From Helicobacter sp. 'house sparrow 1' (GTDB lineage: Bacteria > Campylobacterota > Campylobacteria > Campylobacterales > Helicobacteraceae), in the NCBI RefSeq assembly GCF_900199585.1, contig NZ_FZQY01000004.1, positions 62,001 through 126,000 on the forward strand: a stretch of DNA of 64,000 bases, given 5' to 3'. Shown here piece by piece: positions 27,860 through 37,265 of this stretch. A model generated the notes under the pieces. That model ran no database searches, was not told the origin of the DNA, and saw only the letters and a list, made by a program, of their open reading frames with translations. Each line of letters begins with the position of its first letter. The first letter of the stretch is position 1. The position numbers and the translations under genes were made by a program.

Positions 27860-28482
27860 TTAAGAACCTTTCTAATTTATAGAGATGTTTGGTTAATCCT
27901 TTGTTTGCCCCTTTAATTTTATATCGAGTTTTTTATTATAACCAAACCTTATATTGAGTTTATAATCATAGTTCTTAACTATTTAAGATAGTTGTTTGTA
28001 GCAGTATAAACCAAATATTTTTTGAGATTCCTCAATTTACCCCTCAAATGATTATAAATAAAAAAGAACTGCAGATTGATCAAACTTTTTTTGATACTGA
28101 TAGGGAATAAAGAACAAGGTTTATAATGGGAATAAGTTGCCATCAACCATTCATTCTTGTATTGCAGTTTTCCTGCGATCATTGATGAATGAAATTAAAA
28201 ATAGTATAAATAATAGTGTTGGTGGTGTCATCTATGATGGTTTTTAAGACATTAAATAAAAAATAATTATAAAATTTATTAATACTGCCACCAAAAACTC
28301 TTTCTACTTGTTATGTTATGAAAATTGAAGGTATTCCACATTCTATGTTGTGATGCAAACATATTATTCTCCTAATTTGCAAGATTTTAACCTGGATTTT
28401 ACCCCCATCCCCACTTAAAATTGACTTAATATAGCAAGGCTTTTTTGTTAGAATTTCAAACAAAATTTTTAAAGAGATAAGA
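27860..28482. other. Gene-poor 0.6 kb region with several inverted repeats
   Basis: No convincing protein gene is seen. An 11-bp perfect inverted repeat, TTTATAATCAT/ATGATTATAAA (27959-27969 and 28048-28058), encloses smaller palindromes (AACTA/TAGTT, and TTTGAG/CTCAAA at 28021-28026 and 28043-28048). TTGGTGG/CCACCAA pairs lie at 28219-28225 and 28288-28294. A 67-codon minus-strand frame (27979-28182) lacks a recognisable family. The last ~40 bp hold a TTAGAAT-type -10 for rlmN. It could be a structured RNA, a decayed element or plain spacer. Confidence 0.4.
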
Positions 28483-29565
28483 ATGGAAAATATTTATAAC
28501 TATACTTTAGAAGAATTAGAAAGCATGATCAAACCAAGCTTCAGAGCCAAGCAGATTTATCATTGGATTTATATTAAATATGTACAAGATTTTGATTTGA
28601 TGCATAATTTACCCAAGCAACTAAAAACGGATTTAAAACAAGAATATAAAATCAAACATTTAGAACCTATAAAAGTAGAAATCAGTCAAGATGGCACAAA
28701 AAAATATCTTTTTAAAACATTAGATGGACATACTTTTGAGAGCGTGTTTATTAAGATGCGTGATAAAAAGTTAGATAGCCAAGGCAATATTATAGAGGGA
28801 GAAAAATATACTTTTTGTCTTTCAAGTCAGATTGGCTGCAAGGTTGGATGTGCATTTTGTTTTACTGCTAAGGGTGGTTTTATAAGAGATTTAAGTGCGG
28901 GTGAAATTGTGGAGCAGGTTGTTTGGTTAAAAAAAGATAATAATCTTTTGCCAGAAAAAAGAGTAAATATTGTTTATATGGGAATGGGAGAGCCTTTAAA
29001 TAATTTAGATAATGTTTCAAAAGCAATCAGAATTCTAAGTGAATTAAATGGACTTTCAATTTCTGCTAGGAGACAAACAATTTCTACAAGTGGAATTGCT
29101 CCAAAAATTAAAAAATTAGGAGAAATGAATCTTGGAGTGCAATTAGCTATATCTCTTCATGCAGTCGATAATGCGCTAAGGACAAGGTTGATTCCAATGA
29201 ATAAAGCTTATAATATTCAAAGCATTATAGAGGCAGTAAAAAACTTCCCTGTAGATACAAGAAAAAGAGTAATGTTTGAATATCTTGTCATAAAAGATGT
29301 GAATGATGATTTGCAAAGTGCTAAAGTTTTACTAAAATTACTTGATGGAATTAAGGCAAAAGTAAATCTAATATTGTTTAATCCACATGAAGGAAGTGAA
29401 TTTAAAAGGCCGGATATGGAGCAAGTAAAAAAGTTTGCAGACTTTTTAATCCAAAGAGGATTACTTGCGACAATCAGAGAATCCAAAGGTATTGATATAT
29501 CTGCAGCCTGCGGCCAACTAAGAGAAAAAACTTTGCAAAATGTTCCACGTGAAACAAAGGAATAG
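28483..29565 (+). CDS. rlmN: Dual-specificity 23S rRNA/tRNA adenine-C2 methyltransferase RlmN
   Basis: A 360-residue radical SAM enzyme that methylates A2503 of 23S rRNA and A37 of some tRNAs. The [4Fe-4S] motif [14 protein letters not shown] is intact, followed by [18 protein letters not shown] and [12 protein letters not shown]. The C-terminal [10 protein letters not shown] carries the Cys that forms the transient protein-RNA crosslink. Length and domain order are normal. The SD AAGAGAT precedes ATG. A 32-codon membrane peptide gene starts 2 bp after the stop. Confidence 0.96.
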   Translation: MENIYNYTLEELESMIKPSFRAKQIYHWIYIKYVQDFDLMHNLPKQLKTDLKQEYKIKHLEPIKVEISQDGTKKYLFKTLDGHTFESVFIKMRDKKLDSQGNIIEGEKYTFCLSSQIGCKVGCAFCFTAKGGFIRDLSAGEIVEQVVWLKKDNNLLPEKRVNIVYMGMGEPLNNLDNVSKAIRILSELNGLSISARRQTISTSGIAPKIKKLGEMNLGVQLAISLHAVDNALRTRLIPMNKAYNIQSIIEAVKNFPVDTRKRVMFEYLVIKDVNDDLQSAKVLLKLLDGIKAKVNLILFNPHEGSEFKRPDMEQVKKFADFLIQRGLLATIRESKGIDISAACGQLREKTLQNVPRETKE

Positions 29566-29566
29566 A

Positions 29567-29665
29567 ATGGAATTGATAGACTTTTTGTTATTAATTTTTA
29601 TCATTTTGGTATTTATTATAGGGATTGGTTATTACCTATTTATTGTATTTAAAACAAGGAGATAA
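29567..29665 (+). CDS. 32-residue single-helix membrane peptide between rlmN and queH
   Basis: A short frame starting with ATG one base after the rlmN stop and ending with TAA 2 bp before the queH start. It encodes a peptide with a short acidic N-terminus (MELIDF), one ~22-residue hydrophobic helix rich in Ile/Leu/Phe, and a basic end (FKTRR), so it should insert with the C-terminus inside. AAAGG lies at the end of rlmN, 6-7 nt upstream. The tight packing and membrane-peptide composition support translation. No family is recognised. Confidence 0.55.
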   Translation: MELIDFLLLIFIILVFIIGIGYYLFIVFKTRR

Positions 29666-29667
29666 AA

Positions 29668-30798
29668 GTGCTTGTCCATATTTGTTGTAGTGTAGATAGT
29701 CATTATTTTTTAAAAAAAGTAAAAGAACAGTATCCAGATGAAAAATTGGTAGGATTTTTTTATAATCCAAATATTCATCCAAAAGAAGAATATGACTTAA
29801 GATTGTCAGATGTAAAAAGAAGTTGCGATTTGCTTGGGGTTGAGCTTTTGGTTGGAGAATATGATATAAAAAATTGGTTTGATGGCGTTGTAGGATTGGA
29901 GAGTGAGCCAGAAAAAGGTAAAAGATGCAACCAATGCTTTGATATTAGATTGGTAAGAAGTGCCATAGAGGCTAAGAAACATAATGAGACAAGTTTTACT
30001 ACTACATTGTTATCTAGTCCAATGAAAGAACAAAATATTTTATTTGATCAAGGTGAGAAAATTGGCAGGGATTATGGATTGGAGTTTATAAAAATTGATA
30101 CAAGATCTAGTGGAGGAACACAAGAGCAAACACAGCTTGCAAAGAAGGATAATTTATATAGACAAAACTATTGTGGATGTATCTTTGCCTTAGCACAACA
30201 ACGAGATAAACAAGGAAAAAAATCTTTAGAGATGATGAGTGATATTTATGGTAATAATCAGACAGGAAGCATCTCTAAAAGACAAGAAGAATTTGCAAAA
30301 AGGGATTATTTTGAGAAAGAAAATATTCCCTATGTCTTAGTACAAAGAAAAACTTTAGTTTATAGAAATTTATCTTGCCTATTACAAAATCAAAATGGAG
30401 TGATACCTAGTTATGCATTGATTAACTCCCAAAGCAAGAAAAAAATAAAAATTGGTGAAATTTTGTGGATAAAGCCAAAGCTAGAGCTTGAGGATTCTAT
30501 TTATCAGGATTATTTGAAAAGTGATATCAAGATAGGTTTCTCAAAAAAGGAGGATAGTATTTTTGTCCCTCTTGATTGGATTAATCTCATACTTAAGAAA
30601 AATTTTTCGACTTTATTGGATTTAAAACAAAATGCTTTAAGTCTAGAGGATGAGTTTTATTTGCGTAAGATTTTGTGTGGTAGCCAGAGCATCAATCCCA
30701 TTTTTCTTGTAAATAGTATTTTTGAGGCACCTGTTACCCTGGAGTTACAAAGTTTATTTCAAGAGGAAAGTGTTTTTAGCGTTGTGGAGTTTCTATAA
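29668..30798 (+). CDS. queH: Epoxyqueuosine reductase QueH
   Basis: A 376-residue protein. The N-terminal ~200 residues are the QueH (DUF208) domain, with the adjacent Cys pair in LVHICCSVDSH, CNQCFDIR near residue 87, and YCGCIFA near 168, which together hold a [4Fe-4S] cluster and a nearby metal. QueH performs the last step of queuosine formation in the tRNA anticodon, replacing QueG. The C-terminal ~170 residues are an extension of unknown role, as in other Helicobacter-type QueH. It starts with GTG, with AAGGAG 6 nt upstream. Confidence 0.9.
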   Translation: MLVHICCSVDSHYFLKKVKEQYPDEKLVGFFYNPNIHPKEEYDLRLSDVKRSCDLLGVELLVGEYDIKNWFDGVVGLESEPEKGKRCNQCFDIRLVRSAIEAKKHNETSFTTTLLSSPMKEQNILFDQGEKIGRDYGLEFIKIDTRSSGGTQEQTQLAKKDNLYRQNYCGCIFALAQQRDKQGKKSLEMMSDIYGNNQTGSISKRQEEFAKRDYFEKENIPYVLVQRKTLVYRNLSCLLQNQNGVIPSYALINSQSKKKIKIGEILWIKPKLELEDSIYQDYLKSDIKIGFSKKEDSIFVPLDWINLILKKNFSTLLDLKQNALSLEDEFYLRKILCGSQSINPIFLVNSIFEAPVTLELQSLFQEESVFSVVEFL

Positions 30799-30819
30799 CA
30801 AACATTAAGTTTATTTTGA

Positions 30820-30825
30820 TAGAAT
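30820..30825 (+). promoter_or_regulatory. Candidate -10 element for the fabZ-lpxA-clpX-mreBC block
   Basis: TAGAAT preceded by the T-rich TTTATTTTGA, in the only gap (30799-30889) before a long co-directional run of genes. No -35 is clear. Confidence 0.35.
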
Positions 30826-30889
30826 CTAGAGTTTTTTAGGCTTCAAATGGGGCCTGTAGATAATTCAAGCTTTAGTTGAGGTGTTGTCT

Positions 30890-31345
30890 ATGCTAATGGA
30901 TGTAAACAAAATAAAGAAGATTTTGCCACATCGATATCCTTTTTTACTAGTGGATAGGGTTGTGGAATTGAATGTAGGAAAAGATATCTGTGCCTATAAA
31001 AATGTAACAACAAATGAGGAAATTTTTCAAGGACATTTTCCAGGTCAGCCTATTTATCCTGGTGTGATGATTATTGAGGGAATGGCTCAAGCAGGTGGAG
31101 TTTTAGCTTTTGTGAGTGCTTGGGGCGAAGATGTAGAGAAAGCAAAAGATAAAATTGTTTATTTTATGACCATTGATCGTGTAAAGTTTAGGATACCTGT
31201 TGTTCCTGGGGATAGGTTAGAATATCGTTTAAGTGTAATTAAGAATAAAGGTGCAGTGTGGCAACTAGATGCAAAGGCCTATGTGGATGGAAATCTTGTT
31301 GCAGAGGCTGAACTTAAGGCAATGATTGCAGATAGAAAAGAATAG
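30890..31345 (+). CDS. fabZ: 3-hydroxyacyl-ACP dehydratase FabZ
   Basis: A 151-residue hotdog-fold enzyme of fatty-acid elongation that removes water from 3-hydroxyacyl-ACP. The signature [15 protein letters not shown] and the active-site segment [20 protein letters not shown] (catalytic His and Glu) are intact. ATG 30890 has GAGG 8 nt upstream. An in-frame GTG at 30881 overlaps the Shine-Dalgarno, and ATG 30896 is possible. lpxA starts 9 bp after the stop. Confidence 0.96.
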   Translation: MLMDVNKIKKILPHRYPFLLVDRVVELNVGKDICAYKNVTTNEEIFQGHFPGQPIYPGVMIIEGMAQAGGVLAFVSAWGEDVEKAKDKIVYFMTIDRVKFRIPVVPGDRLEYRLSVIKNKGAVWQLDAKAYVDGNLVAEAELKAMIADRKE

Positions 31346-31354
31346 GAGAGTGGT

Positions 31355-32149
31355 TTGAGCAAGATAGCAAAGACAGCCATAGTTGCAGAGAGTGCAGTTA
31401 TAGGCGAGGGTGTTGAAATTGGTGATTTTTGCGTCATTGGAGAGGGGGTGCAAATTGGTGATGGCACCAAACTCTATAATAATGTGACTATACTAGGAAA
31501 TACTAAGCTAGGAAAAAATAATACAGTTTTTCCTTACGCAGTCCTTGGAACAATTCCTCAGGATTTGAAATATCATGGTGAATATGTGGAGCTAATTATT
31601 GGAGATAATAACTTAATTAGAGAGCATTGTATGTTTAATCCTGGAACAGAAGGCGGTGGTGGAAAAACAATTTTGGGAAACAATAATCTCTTTATGGCAT
31701 ATGTACATATGGCACATGACTGTATCATTGGTAATCACTGCATATTTGCTAATAATGCAACCTTAGGAGGACATGTTGTTGTAGGTGATTATGTTAATTT
31801 TGGTGGTTTATCAGCAGCCCATCAGTTTGTAAAAGTGGGTGATGGTGCAATGGTAGCAGCTGGTTCTATGCTTGCACAAGATGCTCCACCCTATAGTATT
31901 GTCGAGGGTTCAAGGGCTATTTTTAGAGGACTTAATCGCCACCGTATGAGAAAACTTTTTTCAAGAGAAGAGATAGATTTTATTAGTAGTTTATATAAGC
32001 GTTTATTATCTGGTAGCGATCTAATTACCAAACTTGCGGAGCAAGAGTTACAGGCAAATCCTGATAATATTCACACACAAAAAATTTGTAATTTTATTTT
32101 AGATTCTCAAAGAGGTATTCCTATTAGAAGAGGGGCAGGTAGTGAATAA
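31355..32149 (+). CDS. lpxA: UDP-N-acetylglucosamine acyltransferase LpxA
   Basis: A 264-residue left-handed beta-helix enzyme making the first committed step of lipid A synthesis. Repeated hexapeptides run through the first ~190 residues (for example [20 protein letters not shown]). The catalytic His lies in [13 protein letters not shown]. The helical C-terminus contains [10 protein letters not shown]. The start is TTG with AGGAG 6 nt upstream. It overlaps clpX by 8 bp. Confidence 0.95.
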   Translation: MSKIAKTAIVAESAVIGEGVEIGDFCVIGEGVQIGDGTKLYNNVTILGNTKLGKNNTVFPYAVLGTIPQDLKYHGEYVELIIGDNNLIREHCMFNPGTEGGGGKTILGNNNLFMAYVHMAHDCIIGNHCIFANNATLGGHVVVGDYVNFGGLSAAHQFVKVGDGAMVAAGSMLAQDAPPYSIVEGSRAIFRGLNRHRMRKLFSREEIDFISSLYKRLLSGSDLITKLAEQELQANPDNIHTQKICNFILDSQRGIPIRRGAGSE

Positions 32150-33392
32150 TCATAAAACAATACAATGCAATTTTTGTGGTAGAAATGGAGATGAAAATGA
32201 ACTTTTTATCTGCGGTGATAAGGGTGCTTTAGGGGTAGAGGCATTTATTTGTAAGGATTGTATGGAATTTTTGTATCAAAGCTTTGTGGGATTGGATGAG
32301 GAGGTAGAACAAGAAACACCACTTAGTTTTGAAAAGTTTCCGACACCCAAAGAGCTTAAAGCGGTTTTGGATGATTATGTGATTGGTCAAGAAAGAGCTA
32401 AAAAGGTTTTCTCTGTTGCAATCTATAATCACTATAAGCGTATCTCAAATAAGGACAAGATTGATGATGGTGTAGAGATTGCAAAGTCAAATATTTTATT
32501 TATAGGTCCAACAGGTAGTGGAAAAACCCTTATGGCTCAAACTATAGCAAAGGCTCTAGATATACCTATTGCTATTGCTGATGCTACAAGCTTAACAGAA
32601 GCAGGATATGTTGGCGAAGATGTTGAGAATATTCTTACAAGACTTTTGCAAGCAGCAGATGGTGATGTTCAAAAAGCACAAAAGGGAATTGTCTTTGTAG
32701 ATGAGATTGATAAGATTGCAAGGTTATCAGAAAATCGATCTATTACAAGAGATGTTTCGGGTGAGGGAGTTCAACAAGCTTTATTAAAAATTATTGAAGG
32801 AAGTGTTGTAAATATTCCCCCAAAAGGAGGAAGAAAGCATCCTAATCAAGAGTTTATTCAAATTGACACAAATGATATTTTATTTATTTGTGGCGGAGCT
32901 TTTGATGGGCTTTCTGACATCATCAAAAAGAGATTGGGTAAAAGCTCCTTGGGATTTGGTTTTGATAAAGTGCAAAAATTTAAAGAAAATGAAGAAGTGT
33001 TGCATCTTGTAGAATCTGATGATCTTGTTGCATATGGGATGATTCCAGAGTTTATAGGTAGATTACATGTTGTTGCCACTTTAGAGCCAATTACCAAAGA
33101 GGCAATGATTGATATCATGACTACACCAAAAAATTCTTTAATTAAGCAATACCAGAAACTTTTTTCTTTAGATGGGGTAAAGCTTGTTTTTGAAGATGAA
33201 GCATTAGAAAAGATTGCAGATTTGGCAATTGCTAGAAAGACTGGCGCAAGAGGATTGAGAACTATTATAGAGGGGATTTGCACAGACATTATGTTTGAAC
33301 TTCCCGAAATGAGTGGATATGAAGTAATTATTGGACCTGATTGTGTTGATGGAAGCGCAAAACCCATTCTTATTAAGAAAAAATCAAAATAA
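32142..33392 (+). CDS. clpX: ATP-dependent Clp protease ATP-binding subunit ClpX
   Basis: A 416-residue AAA+ unfoldase that feeds ClpP. The N-terminal zinc-binding domain has [17 protein letters not shown] and FICKDC. Walker A is GPTGSGKT, the pore loop region is [13 protein letters not shown], Walker B is FVDEIDKI, and [10 protein letters not shown] is sensor 2. The start is GTG overlapping the last codons of lpxA, so translation is coupled. It is followed by mreB after 9 bp. Confidence 0.97.
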   Translation: MNNHKTIQCNFCGRNGDENELFICGDKGALGVEAFICKDCMEFLYQSFVGLDEEVEQETPLSFEKFPTPKELKAVLDDYVIGQERAKKVFSVAIYNHYKRISNKDKIDDGVEIAKSNILFIGPTGSGKTLMAQTIAKALDIPIAIADATSLTEAGYVGEDVENILTRLLQAADGDVQKAQKGIVFVDEIDKIARLSENRSITRDVSGEGVQQALLKIIEGSVVNIPPKGGRKHPNQEFIQIDTNDILFICGGAFDGLSDIIKKRLGKSSLGFGFDKVQKFKENEEVLHLVESDDLVAYGMIPEFIGRLHVVATLEPITKEAMIDIMTTPKNSLIKQYQKLFSLDGVKLVFEDEALEKIADLAIARKTGARGLRTIIEGICTDIMFELPEMSGYEVIIGPDCVDGSAKPILIKKKSK

Positions 33393-33401
33393 AGGATTGT
33401 G

Positions 33402-34439
33402 ATGCTATTAGATAGAATTATAGGACTATTTTCTCACGATATTGCTATAGATCTAGGAACAGCTAATACAGTTGTGTCAGTGAAGGGGCAAGGAATTGTG
33501 ATTAATGAGCCATCAATTGTTGCAGTAAAAACAGATCGTTTTGATGGACATGGGGCAGTTTTAGCTGTGGGGCGTGAAGCAAAAGAGATGATAGGTAAGA
33601 CCCCTGGTAGTATTAAAGCTATACGTCCAATGAAAGATGGTGTTATTGCAGATTTTGATATTACAGAGAAAATGATTCGATATTTCATTGAAAAAGCACA
33701 TAGAAGAAAATCATTGATACGCCCAAGAGTAATGGTATGTGTTCCTTATGGACTCACAGGGGTTGAAAGAAAGGCTGTAAAAGAATCTGCTATGAGTGCA
33801 GGAGCTAGAGAGGTATTTTTGATTGAGGAACCTATGGCTGCTGCAATTGGTGCAGGATTACCTATCAGAGAACCACAAGGGAGTTTGATTGTAGATATTG
33901 GTGGAGGAACCACAGAGATTGGAGTAATTTCTTTAGGTGGGCTTGTTATTAGTAAATCCATTCGTGTTGCTGGTGATAAGATTGATTGCGCAATTGTAGA
34001 TTATATCCGTAAAAAATATAATCTTGTCATTGGGGAGCGAACAGGAGAGGACATAAAGATTGAAATTGGCTGTGCTTATCCGCAGAATCCACCTCTTACA
34101 ATGCAGGTAAAGGGAAAGGATCAAGTAAGTGGATTATTAAATTCTATTGAGCTTAGCAGTGAAGATGTGAGAGAGGCAATCAGGCATCAGTTACAAGAAA
34201 TTGGCAATACCTTAAAAAATATTTTAGAAGTAATTCCACCAGATTTAGCAGGTGATATTGTGGAAAATGGAGTGATTCTTACAGGTGGTGGAGCTTTGAT
34301 CAGAGGATTGGATAGATATTTGTCTGAAGTAGTTAAGTTGCCTGTAGCTGTGGGTAATGAGCCATTGTTAGCTGTAGCAAAGGGAACAAGCGAGGCGCTG
34401 GAGAATTTAGACTTATTACAAAATCTTAAATATGATTAG
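33402..34439 (+). CDS. mreB: Rod-shape actin homologue MreB
   Basis: A 345-residue bacterial actin that organises cell-wall synthesis. The phosphate loops DIAIDLGTANTVVSVKG and LIVDIGGGTTEIGVISLGG are present, along with EEPMAAAIGAGL and the adenosine motif ILTGGGALIRGLD. ATG 33402 follows AAAGGA by 5 nt; the in-frame GTG at 33399 is less likely. mreC begins 2 bp after the stop. No mreD follows, as is usual in this phylum. Confidence 0.97.
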   Translation: MLLDRIIGLFSHDIAIDLGTANTVVSVKGQGIVINEPSIVAVKTDRFDGHGAVLAVGREAKEMIGKTPGSIKAIRPMKDGVIADFDITEKMIRYFIEKAHRRKSLIRPRVMVCVPYGLTGVERKAVKESAMSAGAREVFLIEEPMAAAIGAGLPIREPQGSLIVDIGGGTTEIGVISLGGLVISKSIRVAGDKIDCAIVDYIRKKYNLVIGERTGEDIKIEIGCAYPQNPPLTMQVKGKDQVSGLLNSIELSSEDVREAIRHQLQEIGNTLKNILEVIPPDLAGDIVENGVILTGGGALIRGLDRYLSEVVKLPVAVGNEPLLAVAKGTSEALENLDLLQNLKYD

Positions 34440-34441
34440 TA

Positions 34442-35227
34442 ATGCGCTATAGGTCCTTATTTCTCATTTTATTTTTTATATTTTATTTTGCTATTGTATT
34501 TGTATTTAGCCAAGGGGTGAGGGACAAATTTTTTAAGGTTACAGGTGCAATTAAAATGCAGTATCTTGAGTTTTCCCAATCACTAGGAAAAAATTATGAT
34601 AGATTTTTTAATCAGGCCAAGAGCATTGCCTTTTTACAAGAAAAATATAAAGAGTATCAAAAAATTGAACTTGAGCTCTTAGAAACAAAAAAAAGACTAG
34701 AGCAAGTTTTTGAGTTTGTTCCTCAACTTGATCTTTATCCAAAGGTGACCTTTGAGCCTGCATTGGTAATATCATATGTAGATTTTTTAGAGTATGATAA
34801 AGTCTGGTTGCATACTAAGATGCCTTATCAGAATAATAAGATATTTGGTATTGTTCAAGATGGGTATGCTTTGGGGATTGCAGTTGTAGATAAGGATCGG
34901 TTAGTTGGTCTATTCAATGGTAATGAGCAGTGCGGTTATAGCGTTTATATTGGCAAGGATAAAATCCCTGCAACCTTGCATTATAACCCTCAAAATAAAG
35001 AAACGGTTTTAGCTGATTTTATACCTCAATATTTTAGCATTCAAGCAGGAGATCAGGTTTTTACTAGTGGTTTGGATAATATTTTTGTACAAGATATTCC
35101 GGTAGGAGTGGTTGTTGAAGTAGTAGATAAAAATGGCTATATCACAGCAGTTGTAAAACCTTATGCAGATATAAAATCTCCCAAATACCTTTGGCTGATT
35201 AATAAGGAAAATATAGATGCACAATAA
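34442..35227 (+). CDS. mreC: Rod-shape protein MreC
   Basis: A 261-residue bitopic membrane protein: a short cytoplasmic start, one transmembrane helix (SLFLILFFIFYFAIVFVFSQG), a periplasmic coiled-coil region (EKYKEYQKIELELLETKKRLEQVF) and beta-barrel domains ending with a GDQVFTSGLDNIFVQDIPVG motif typical of MreC. It links MreB to cell-wall enzymes. It lies 2 bp after mreB and overlaps the following glycosyltransferase by 11 bp. Confidence 0.93.
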   Translation: MRYRSLFLILFFIFYFAIVFVFSQGVRDKFFKVTGAIKMQYLEFSQSLGKNYDRFFNQAKSIAFLQEKYKEYQKIELELLETKKRLEQVFEFVPQLDLYPKVTFEPALVISYVDFLEYDKVWLHTKMPYQNNKIFGIVQDGYALGIAVVDKDRLVGLFNGNEQCGYSVYIGKDKIPATLHYNPQNKETVLADFIPQYFSIQAGDQVFTSGLDNIFVQDIPVGVVVEVVDKNGYITAVVKPYADIKSPKYLWLINKENIDAQ

Positions 35228-37265
35228 TAAATTTGACAATCTTTTAACTCTACTAAAAGATGCGCAAAACAAGCACCAACTGGATATTGCCCTAAATTGT
35301 CTTTTAGAGATGATTGAAAAAGAGGTTTTAAATTCAAAAATTCCTACAGAGATACAAGAGATCTTTAGGGATAAAATTTATAATCTGGTAATTTTAAGAG
35401 GAGATATCGTAGATAAGCTTTATTTGGCTTTATATATTATTTATAAGGATTGTAAATTTGATGATAGATTCCTTAAAATAGAGGGAATTGCTAAAGAGGC
35501 AATGCTTCAAAATGGAATTAGTGATAATGAAAAATTGATGCTTTTAGAGTTAGCAGTGCTTGCAAAGATTTTGAAAGGAGAGGCAGATAACGCAATAGAT
35601 TTTTACATTCAAAATATTGTCTTAATTGATATCCATGCTTTAGAATCTCAAAAGAGCGCAGAATTTATTTTACAGGCTTTTAAATACTTCAAAATCCCTT
35701 TTGAAACTCTGAAAAAAAACCTACTCCATATTTTAGATTCTTTTGATTCTTTAGACTATAAACAAAAAAGATCTTTTTTTAATTGGCAACTGCATATTTT
35801 CTGGAATGTCACACACTATTTTAATCATAAGGGTTGGTTAGATTTTTATGATATTTGGAAAGGCATTTTTTATCAGGAAGTGCAAAAAATTGAAGTCTCA
35901 AGTATGGATTTTGCGCTCTATTTGCATTTTTTTATTTATCATATGTGCGGTAATAACTTCTCCTCTCAAAAAGACTGGGAAAAATTTAATACAGAGATTA
36001 CGCTTTATGCATCTTCTTATTATAAGGACTTTGCACAAAAATTTGAATTGCCAAAAGCTCAAAGACAAGATACAAAAATCATTGGTATTTTAAGAGATCG
36101 TATTGTTGAGAATTCTCCTTATAAGGTTGAGTATAGTTTTTTAAAAACTCTATTGCAAGATGAGGATTTTAAAAAAAATTACAAAATCAAAATCTATTTA
36201 ATGAGTTTTATAGAAAAAAGTGATAATGACTTAGATATTGTAAAAAACTATGTGGATTTAGGAGTAGAAGTCTTAGATGTAGGACAAGAATACAATAAGC
36301 TGGGATATTATAATTCTCATTTAGGAAAAGCTCTGGCTTTGCGAGATATGCTTTTAAAAGATCAGGTAGAGTTTTTAATCAGCCCAAATAATGGTTATGG
36401 AATTAGTGATTTTATTTTATCAACTCGCAGTTGTCTCAAACAGATTTTTTGGAGTCATGGTAATTTTGTTTATGATGGGGATTTTCTAGATACAAAGATT
36501 ACACATATTTGTGGCAACCAAGAAAAAATTCTGCATCAAGGGTATAATTTTAGAGGTATTCCTGTAAAGATGGATAGATATTTTTATAATCCAGATATTA
36601 GTGAAAATGCAGTAAAAAAAATTAGAGATTTATATCCTAAGGATGCTTATATTCTAGGCAACATAGGGCGTTTGGTAAAAATTGACAATGAAGTATATCT
36701 GCAGACAATCATTGATATTTTAAGGGATAATCCAAAAACTATATTCTTAGCTTGTGGTTCTGGAAATATTGAAGAAATCAAGATGAAGATTCAAAACATA
36801 GATTCTTCTTTGATGCATCGATTTTATTTCACAGGTTTTGTAGATAGTGCGGTTTATGGGCATGTGTTGGATTTATGGCTAGATAGTTTCCCTATGCAAC
36901 AAGGAGAAAGCAGGATAGAATTTAGTGCAAAAGATAAATTAAGCCTAGTGCTTTCAGAAGAATCTTTAGACCAGAGAAGAAATCGCTTGGAACAGTGGTT
37001 CCAAATCCATCAAAAATTGCTTATAGACATTGCTTTAAAATATAAAATTACTGAGGAAGAAATCCATCAGTTTCTATGTCAGGATAATCTGCTTGTAGCA
37101 TTTTGTATCAAAGACTATATTGCAAAAGCAAAAGAGCTCATTAATCTCCCAAAAGAAAGCCTAGAGCAATTAATCATTAAACAGCGTATTATTAGAGAGG
37201 TAAATGACACTTTAAGACAAAGACTTGGCAAAAAATTATTTTTAGAGATGCTAAGTAGTTTATGA
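35217..37265 (+). CDS. Large putative GT-B glycosyltransferase (GT41/HMW1C-like) with helical N-terminal domain
   Basis: A 682-residue protein with no signal peptide. Residues 1-290 are strongly helical and TPR-like. The middle (about 285-460) holds a Rossmann-like half with ILRDRI, FWSHGNFVYDGDFLDTK and GIPVKMDRYF. The second half has YILGNIGRLVKID (479-489), FLACGSG (510-516) and FYFTGFVDSAVYGHVLDLWLDSFP (536-559), which resemble the sugar-nucleotide side of GT41 enzymes such as HMW1C. It overlaps mreC by 11 bp and the next glycosyltransferase by 4 bp. A cytoplasmic protein-glycosylation or capsule role is inference; no substrate can be named. Confidence 0.72.
   Translation: MHNNKFDNLLTLLKDAQNKHQLDIALNCLLEMIEKEVLNSKIPTEIQEIFRDKIYNLVILRGDIVDKLYLALYIIYKDCKFDDRFLKIEGIAKEAMLQNGISDNEKLMLLELAVLAKILKGEADNAIDFYIQNIVLIDIHALESQKSAEFILQAFKYFKIPFETLKKNLLHILDSFDSLDYKQKRSFFNWQLHIFWNVTHYFNHKGWLDFYDIWKGIFYQEVQKIEVSSMDFALYLHFFIYHMCGNNFSSQKDWEKFNTEITLYASSYYKDFAQKFELPKAQRQDTKIIGILRDRIVENSPYKVEYSFLKTLLQDEDFKKNYKIKIYLMSFIEKSDNDLDIVKNYVDLGVEVLDVGQEYNKLGYYNSHLGKALALRDMLLKDQVEFLISPNNGYGISDFILSTRSCLKQIFWSHGNFVYDGDFLDTKITHICGNQEKILHQGYNFRGIPVKMDRYFYNPDISENAVKKIRDLYPKDAYILGNIGRLVKIDNEVYLQTIIDILRDNPKTIFLACGSGNIEEIKMKIQNIDSSLMHRFYFTGFVDSAVYGHVLDLWLDSFPMQQGESRIEFSAKDKLSLVLSEESLDQRRNRLEQWFQIHQKLLIDIALKYKITEEEIHQFLCQDNLLVAFCIKDYIAKAKELINLPKESLEQLIIKQRIIREVNDTLRQRLGKKLFLEMLSSL

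Noticed and set aside
27979-28182. A 67-codon minus-strand open frame in the gap before rlmN
   Set aside because: No good ribosome-binding site and no recognised family. The DNA is dominated by inverted repeats, so it is reported only as part of the gap.
33402-35227. Absence of mreD after mreC as a sign of gene loss
   Set aside because: mreB-mreC without mreD is usual in Helicobacter and relatives.
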